Positions 6,694-10,761 of a stretch of 10,761 nucleotides of DNA are shown here, one piece after another (position 1 is the stretch's first letter; each line of letters starts with the position of its first letter). The notes beneath the pieces are model-generated. The model worked only from the letters and a program-made list of their open reading frames with translations. It was not told where the DNA came from and did not search any database. The stretch comes from Sabulitectum sp964604135 (GTDB lineage: Bacteria; Fermentibacterota; Fermentibacteria; Fermentibacterales; JCC-6). The translations under genes were made by a program, and so were the position numbers. The stretch is taken from positions 1-10,761 of the forward strand of contig CAZRXU010000090.1 in the NCBI GenBank assembly GCA_964604135.1, in the 5' to 3' direction.

Positions 6694-8532
6694 CTACCTT
6701 TCAGCGATTACAACAACTCTGGTGCCTGGCTCTACTGGCATCTTCTTCCAGGCCGGAGGATTCAGGCTTACCTTTGATTCACTTCCAAACCCCTCAAGCC
6801 AGCCCAGAACCACTTCACCTCTCTGGGCTCCCTGAGCCGAAACACCGGCAAAATCTCCCTGTGTGTACAGCGACGCATCCCTCAACTCTATTTCACAACC
6901 AGGAGGATTAAATAACTCTTCGTAAACAAGCCTCATCTCCGGCTGTATAACAAGCTGTGCCATGATCATACTGCACACTTCGTTTGAAATTACAAAGTCA
7001 TCTATTCCCGCCGCGGAGGCAAGCCTTCTGTTCTTGGGGTTCCTTATTTCCGATACCACCGTTGTGCTCCAGGAGCCACCAAACCCGGTCGAAATCTCTC
7101 TGATAATTAACAGCGTGATTATACACTCAGAATCTGCGTCTTCATCAGACATTACTGAACTCTTTCCTGATATTACCATTATGCTGTCATACTGCTCCAG
7201 GTGCAATCGTTCCACCGCCTCGGGATTCGTTCGCTCCATCCGAATGTAACTTTTCCTGCAGTTACGGTAGCTAACCTGATTCAGCAGTTTGGTTCCATCT
7301 TCCACAGGAATTGAACCTGCAACAACGATTTCAGAACCGGAATTAGAGTATTTGTCCAGAAGCTTAAGCATAAAATTGAAATTCCTGCTCTGCCCGGAAA
7401 GAATCAGCACTCGTGACGGTTTCTGAATCTTTTCCTCAGCTTTTGCAGCCGGAAGATTCACCTGGCTGTGTCTGTGTTTTCCCAAAACACATGAACCCCT
7501 GTTTTCTTCAAGAATTAAAAGACTGTCCTGCTCCTGAACTATCAAATCACGTGGGGGGTTCAGAACAAGCTTCCCTTTGCTAAGCACTCCGGAAATGATT
7601 CCTCCTGAAGCTCTTCTGGAAACTTCATCAATAGTCATTCCCGTGGCCTTCTGGCAGGGTTCAATGTAGAATTCGTTTCCGTCAAAACTAAGAATCTCAC
7701 CATAGACAGTACTCAACCCAGGTTGCCTGCCAACCTGAACCAGAAGACGCATAACTATTTCGCGCACAGGAACCCAGTTTACTTCGGGAAAAGCCATCCG
7801 GGCAATTCTACCCTTGTCTCTGTTTCTGAGTTCACAGACCGCGTTTGCCTGTCCGGTTCCCATAATGGAGTTCACTGCTATAAGAGTTTTTATCACCGTG
7901 CTATCCCGGTCTCCAACTACAACAAACCCATCACTTCTATCAAAACCCGGCAGATCAAGAGCGTCTATGTCTGTGGGATCTCCAGACCTGCAGATGATTT
8001 TTTTCGCCCGCTTCTTTCCCAATCGCTGAACCAGTACTTCCTCCAGCTTTTCACGGGAATCACTGGAAAACAATACAATTCTTCCATGAGAAGACCCCTC
8101 TTCTTCCGCTTTTACCAGCTCTCTGGTTACCTCAAACAACCTGTCTCCGCTTCCGCAGATTATGAAATGATTTTTCTCTACAATAGGTGACTTGCCTTTT
8201 TTCAGCGCGTCCAGTTGTTCCGCAATTTTAGAGGAAAAAATACCGATAAGCAGCGAGAGAACCAGAATTCCGCCAATTGTAATCAATACTCCCACAACAA
8301 CTGTCTGCGAATTGTCACATTCTTCTGCATCATCTACAAATGTTCCCTGGTCAAGAAGTCTGGTGAAAGACCACCAGAAGCTGTGAGGGACTGTATCGTC
8401 TACAAGAACAACACCTGCGGAGACAATCAAGGATGATACAACGACCAGAACAAGTATCTGCCACAGGGGATTACGAATGAGCAGATCATTTACATGGTAG
8501 CGCATTCTGTTTCTCATGCTTCGGAAATCCAT
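6694..8532 (-). CDS. CASTOR/POLLUX-type ion channel with tandem RCK/TrkA-N-like domains
   Basis: The 612-residue protein matches the CASTOR/POLLUX (SYM8) family of ion channels, which plants use for nuclear calcium signalling and which also occur in bacteria. TM1 lies at about 24-44. A pore-like segment, HSFWWSFTRLLDQGTF (50-65), follows, and TM2 is at about 76-99. Two regulatory RCK-type Rossmann units come next: one starts at NHFIICGSGD (121-130) and the other at SRVLILSGQSRNF (373-385). Each is followed by a smaller C-terminal subdomain, and NPP motifs occur at 325-327 and 591-593. The pore sequence is the short WWSxT...DQGT type and not the TVGYG of potassium channels, so ion selectivity cannot be read off. 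RCK units usually bind a nucleotide or Ca2+. The start at 8532 has GGGAGGG 3 nt upstream. It heads the minus-strand run and may act with the two small membrane proteins downstream. Confidence 0.9.
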   Translation of the reverse strand: MDFRSMRNRMRYHVNDLLIRNPLWQILVLVVVSSLIVSAGVVLVDDTVPHSFWWSFTRLLDQGTFVDDAEECDNSQTVVVGVLITIGGILVLSLLIGIFSSKIAEQLDALKKGKSPIVEKNHFIICGSGDRLFEVTRELVKAEEEGSSHGRIVLFSSDSREKLEEVLVQRLGKKRAKKIICRSGDPTDIDALDLPGFDRSDGFVVVGDRDSTVIKTLIAVNSIMGTGQANAVCELRNRDKGRIARMAFPEVNWVPVREIVMRLLVQVGRQPGLSTVYGEILSFDGNEFYIEPCQKATGMTIDEVSRRASGGIISGVLSKGKLVLNPPRDLIVQEQDSLLILEENRGSCVLGKHRHSQVNLPAAKAEEKIQKPSRVLILSGQSRNFNFMLKLLDKYSNSGSEIVVAGSIPVEDGTKLLNQVSYRNCRKSYIRMERTNPEAVERLHLEQYDSIMVISGKSSVMSDEDADSECIITLLIIREISTGFGGSWSTTVVSEIRNPKNRRLASAAGIDDFVISNEVCSMIMAQLVIQPEMRLVYEELFNPPGCEIELRDASLYTQGDFAGVSAQGAQRGEVVLGWLEGFGSESKVSLNPPAWKKMPVEPGTRVVVIAER

Positions 8533-8550
8533 AAACCCTCCCTGAATATT

Positions 8551-8564
8551 TATAATGATATAAT
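8551..8564. promoter_or_regulatory. Possible divergent promoter region between channel and phosphatase genes
   Basis: The 61-nt gap between the two divergent start codons contains TATAAT twice on the plus strand (8551-8556 and 8559-8564). On the minus strand it contains TATAAA (8549-8554). Either could be a -10 element, but no good -35 hexamer lies at the proper distance in either direction, so the exact promoters are uncertain. The gap must nevertheless hold start signals for both genes unless they are read from farther away. Confidence 0.35.
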
Positions 8565-8593
8565 TACTGCGCCGCTTATCTGAAAGGGAGACG

Positions 8594-9394
8594 ATGACAA
8601 ACAGTTTTGTTGATGAAATTGTGAAATCTGCTCATCAGGCAGGTTCTATACTTTTGGAGTACAGGGATAACGGATTTGCTATTGGAGAAAAAAAAGGTAT
8701 GGAGTTTGTTACGGAAGCAGATATTGATTCCGAAAGATTCCTTAAAAGAGAGCTAACAGCCCTTCTGCCTGAATCTTCTTTTCTGGGAGAAGAAAGCTGG
8801 AATGGAGAATGGCCCGATGCTCCTTTCTGGGTTGTGGACCCTCTTGACGGCACAAACAACTACGCTGTTGGGATCCCCTATTTTTGCGTCTCTGTTGCCC
8901 TTGTTGATAAGAACGGTATAGCCATGGGTTGCATACACGATCCCGTGCACCGGGAAACGTGGGTTGCTTTCAAAGGCGGAGGAGCTTTTCTGAACGGCGA
9001 AGCCATCACCGTTTCTCCTGTGAATAAGCTTCGCGATGCTGTGTTTGCGACCGGCTTTCCCTACTCCAGAACCCCTGAAAATTTGAATTTCGATCTGGAC
9101 GCTTTAGCCGGAATGCTGGGAGAAGCCAGAGGTATAAGAAGATGCGGTTCCGCCGCACTTGACCTGGCCTACACCGCCACAGGAAGATACGGCGGTTTCT
9201 GGGAGGAGAACCTAAAACCCTGGGATATGGCAGCCGGTGTTCTTCTGGTGCAGGAAGCTGGAGGCACCGTTTCCGGTTTTAGAGAACAAACGTGGACCCT
9301 GCAATCCCAGGGAGTTCAGTGTTCCGCACCAGGTGTATGGATTCAATTCTGCGATATCATAAAAAAAGGCCCCCGCCAGGCGGGGGCTGTTTGA
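8594..9394 (+). CDS. Inositol-monophosphatase family phosphatase
   Basis: This is a Mg2+-dependent, Li+-sensitive-type sugar or inositol phosphate phosphatase. The 266 residues contain the full metal-site set: T-E-A-D near residue 43, GEES (65-68, with E66 and E67), the signature DPLDGTNN (82-89) and WDMAAG (210-215, with D211). The length is typical. IMPase-family members act on inositol phosphates, fructose-1,6-bisphosphate, histidinol phosphate or 3'-phosphoadenosine 5'-phosphate, and the sequence alone does not decide which. The start at 8594 has AAGGGAG 3 nt upstream. The last 12 residues (IIKKGPRQAGAV) do not look like the family and are dictated by a terminator stem for the opposite-strand gene. 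The gene is a single unit, divergent from the channel and convergent with the barrel gene, with a 6-nt gap between the two stops. Confidence 0.94.
   Translation: MTNSFVDEIVKSAHQAGSILLEYRDNGFAIGEKKGMEFVTEADIDSERFLKRELTALLPESSFLGEESWNGEWPDAPFWVVDPLDGTNNYAVGIPYFCVSVALVDKNGIAMGCIHDPVHRETWVAFKGGGAFLNGEAITVSPVNKLRDAVFATGFPYSRTPENLNFDLDALAGMLGEARGIRRCGSAALDLAYTATGRYGGFWEENLKPWDMAAGVLLVQEAGGTVSGFREQTWTLQSQGVQCSAPGVWIQFCDIIKKGPRQAGAV
9361..9387 (-). terminator. Rho-independent terminator of the barrel gene, inside the phosphatase coding end
   Basis: A perfect 8-bp stem, GCCCCCGC (9369-9376) and GCGGGGGC (9380-9387), closes a CAG triloop. On the minus strand it is followed by CC and then seven T (9367-9361). 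It begins 13 nt after the stop of the minus-strand barrel gene. In the plus direction the stem is followed only by TGTTTG, so termination of the phosphatase transcript there would be weaker. The whole structure lies within the phosphatase reading frame. Confidence 0.9.
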
Positions 9395-9400
9395 GAACTC

Positions 9401-10099
9401 TTAAAAGCCCAGATTAGCTCCGCCGAAATAGCTGACAATGGCATCTCCTGCTTCATCGCCGAAAGGCTTTGAAAGCCTGATTTCCCCAAACAATGATGCT
9501 GGCACTCCCACCGGTTTAAAAGACATCCCGATAACACCCTCGGCAGAGGGAAAAATGTGATCGTAGGGATCAATAGCCGGATCTCCTGTGGCCTGCTGAT
9601 GAAGCATGGCCAGCATTGCATCGGCATCACTTACCACAAAATGCACACCGCCACCGCCACCCACATAAGGTTTGAACGGTGACGAGCCCATTGGGATATC
9701 GGCTCTTAAAATACCTGCTAACCCAAGGTTGTGATACGTTGCCGTGTAGTTCTTAACCATGTCTGCTTCGGCCGGAAGAGACCAGCCAAGCTCATTCTTC
9801 ATGTAGCTTCGTAGCTCGTCTATATTTCCGTTGTATTCGAAGCCGTACTCGTCTTTCAGATAGTTCGAGAGATAGCTCTCCATGGAAATATCAGACTCGG
9901 TACTGGTGTAGGTTCCGCTTATCTCTATTCCCAGAATAGGCATAATTGGAAATGCAAGCTGCCCGCCAAAAATGGGGCCATCGGCACTCAAACCTGTGAA
10001 TGGATCGTCTGACGTGGTGTAACCCACACGGCCACCAACTCCAGGTCCCGCCAGCACTACTGTTGCTGTTAATAAAAGGGTAAACACTGTTTTTCTCAT
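9401..10099 (-). CDS. Small outer-membrane beta-barrel protein
   Basis: The 232 residues start with a clear signal peptide (MRKTVFTLLLTATVVLAG, cleavage near 17-18). Alternating strands typical of an 8-strand OmpX/OmpA-like barrel follow: GGRVGYTTSD, GGQLAFPI, GIEISGTYTS, YHNLGLAGILRADI, KPYVGGGGGVHFVV, GVIGMSFKPV, ASLFGEIRLS. The last residue is Phe, the usual signal for insertion by the BAM machinery. Residues about 66-115 form a long, charged, partly helical insert between strands, probably an external or periplasmic loop. No enzyme motif is present, so the role (adhesion, porin-like or structural) is open. The start at 10099 has AAAGGAGT about 10 nt upstream, a sigma70-like promoter lies before it and a strong terminator after it, so it is a stand-alone unit. 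Confidence 0.87.
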   Translation of the reverse strand: MRKTVFTLLLTATVVLAGPGVGGRVGYTTSDDPFTGLSADGPIFGGQLAFPIMPILGIEISGTYTSTESDISMESYLSNYLKDEYGFEYNGNIDELRSYMKNELGWSLPAEADMVKNYTATYHNLGLAGILRADIPMGSSPFKPYVGGGGGVHFVVSDADAMLAMLHQQATGDPAIDPYDHIFPSAEGVIGMSFKPVGVPASLFGEIRLSKPFGDEAGDAIVSYFGGANLGF

Positions 10100-10128
10100 G
10101 TCTTTAAGACTCCTTTCGGTGAACCTTA

Positions 10129-10157
10129 ATTATTCAGGATGCAGCACCGAAGGTCAA
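10129..10157 (-). promoter_or_regulatory. Sigma70-like promoter of the barrel gene
   Basis: On the minus strand TTGACC (10157-10152) is separated by exactly 17 nt from AATAAT (10134-10129). Each hexamer matches the bacterial consensus at five of six positions. The -10 element lies about 29 nt before the start codon at 10099, leaving room for a short leader with the AAAGGAGT site. FCB-group promoters can differ from the E. coli pattern, so activity is not certain. Confidence 0.55.
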
Positions 10158-10171
10158 CACATCGTATTGAC
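10153..10171. repeat. Inverted repeat GTCAA-N9-TTGAC between divergent genes
   Basis: GTCAA at 10153-10157 and TTGAC at 10167-10171 form a perfect 5-bp dyad with a 9-nt spacer. The left arm is part of the -35 element of the barrel gene. The right arm could be the -35 of the protease gene, although no good -10 lies 16-18 nt downstream of it. The dyad may be an operator or simply two back-to-back -35 hexamers. The rest of the 156-nt gap (10100-10255) holds only the ribosome binding sites. Confidence 0.35.
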
Positions 10172-10255
10172 TTGCGCCTGGCTGTTCATGATTGTTAGTA
10201 TGTTGGGTGTATGAAGTGAATTACTCTCCGCACAAACTCTTTTGAAAGGAATCAA

Positions 10256-10761
10256 ATGAAAAATGTACTTTTTATGGCAGTGTTTCTGGCTGCCGGGGCT
10301 TTTGCCTTCCACGGCAATTATGACTGGCAGTCATTTGGTGGCCAGCCTGGAGACGAATGCACGATAAATCTGCTGGAATCCAACGCAGATTATATGACTG
10401 TAAGCATTTCCGTTCCCGGATTCTGGCTGGGAAATTCAGTTGCCGGTGGAACCAGATGGGACTGTATTGAACTGCCCGGTTTCTTTTCGCAGTCGGATGT
10501 CGGTCTGCCCGAGGTTCCCGGCGTGGCTCAGATGTTCGCCCTTCCCTTTGGAACCGAAGCGGTTGTTTCCATTGAGAATGTGGAATACGCCACTTTTTCC
10601 GGTATCAACCTTGTTCCGGTGCAGACCCCGGAAATTGACATGCCTCACAACCCCTTTCCGTTCCGCCAGAGTGATGCAGTTTACAACACCAACAGCTTCT
10701 TTCCCTCCCAGTGGGCTGAGGCAGTTGCCCCTGGAACATGGGGAGGAATCAGCACCGGCAA
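10256..10761 (+). CDS. Gingipain-like C25 cysteine protease, N-terminal signal and propeptide (3' partial)
   Basis: The frame opens with an ATG at 10256, preceded by AAAGGA at 5 nt, and stays open to the right edge (168 full codons). Residues 1-17 are a signal peptide (MKNVLFMAVFLAAGAFA). The following region fits the propeptide of peptidase family C25: IELPGF, then VGLPEVPGVAQMFALPFG with the GxPxxP pattern, then VSIENVEYATFSGINLVPVQTP. In gingipains and PorU-type proteins this part blocks the enzyme until it is removed outside the cell. The catalytic His-Cys domain should follow but is beyond the window, so activity cannot be judged. C25 proteases are usually substrates or components of type IX secretion, in line with the FlgD-like Ig end at the left edge. 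An alternative is a non-proteolytic member of the same family. Confidence 0.8.
   Translation, partial: MKNVLFMAVFLAAGAFAFHGNYDWQSFGGQPGDECTINLLESNADYMTVSISVPGFWLGNSVAGGTRWDCIELPGFFSQSDVGLPEVPGVAQMFALPFGTEAVVSIENVEYATFSGINLVPVQTPEIDMPHNPFPFRQSDAVYNTNSFFPSQWAEAVAPGTWGGISTG

Noticed and set aside
7723..8190. Open frame of 155 codons on the plus strand
   Set aside because: It is antisense to the channel gene within the well-conserved first RCK unit, with no recognisable domain or ribosome binding site.

Overview
The window looks like a chromosomal piece of a Gram-negative, probably uncultured bacterium of the Fibrobacterota-Chlorobiota-Bacteroidota (FCB) lineage, in the style of Fermentibacterota or Fibrobacterota genomes. 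The placement is an inference from gene content and was not tested by search. The clues are a FlgD-like/T9SS-type C-terminal Ig domain on a secreted protein (left edge), a gingipain-type C25 protease propeptide (right edge), several signal peptides, and at least one outer-membrane beta-barrel. I see no tRNA, rRNA, CRISPR array, insertion sequence or phage gene.

Layout. (1) 1-202 +: the 3' end of a secreted protein and its rho-independent terminator. (2) 284-568 +: a small double-zinc-ribbon-like gene that has lost two of its eight cysteines and runs tail-to-tail into the next gene. (3) 446-8532 -: seven tightly packed genes read right to left. They are a CASTOR/POLLUX-type channel, a two-TM coiled-coil protein, a small signal-peptide/one-TM protein with a GOLD-like beta domain, an Rrf2/IscR regulator, an IscU-type scaffold, a cysteine desulfurase, and a large M1 metallopeptidase whose C-terminal third resembles a beta-barrel. 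Junctions are a 2-nt gap, a 4-nt overlap, 33 nt, 7 nt, a 1-nt overlap and 64 nt, so co-transcription of most of the run is likely. (4) 8594-9394 +: an inositol-monophosphatase family enzyme, divergent from the channel. (5) 9401-10099 -: a small outer-membrane beta-barrel protein whose terminator lies inside the 3' coding end of the convergent phosphatase gene. (6) 10256 to the right edge, +: the start of a C25 (gingipain-like) protease, divergent from the barrel gene across a 156-nt promoter region.

How the genes fit together. Rrf2-IscU-IscS is a minimal iron-sulfur assembly operon: the desulfurase supplies sulfur, the scaffold builds the cluster, and the Rrf2 protein probably senses a cluster and controls the operon. 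Upstream, the channel and its two small membrane partners look like one envelope module with translational coupling. The M1 protein, the barrel protein, the C25 protease and the FlgD-Ig protein all point to an active cell surface that digests proteins. The most unusual items are the channel/coiled-coil/GOLD cassette, the M1 peptidase-barrel fusion, the decayed zinc ribbon and the terminator encoded inside a convergent gene.
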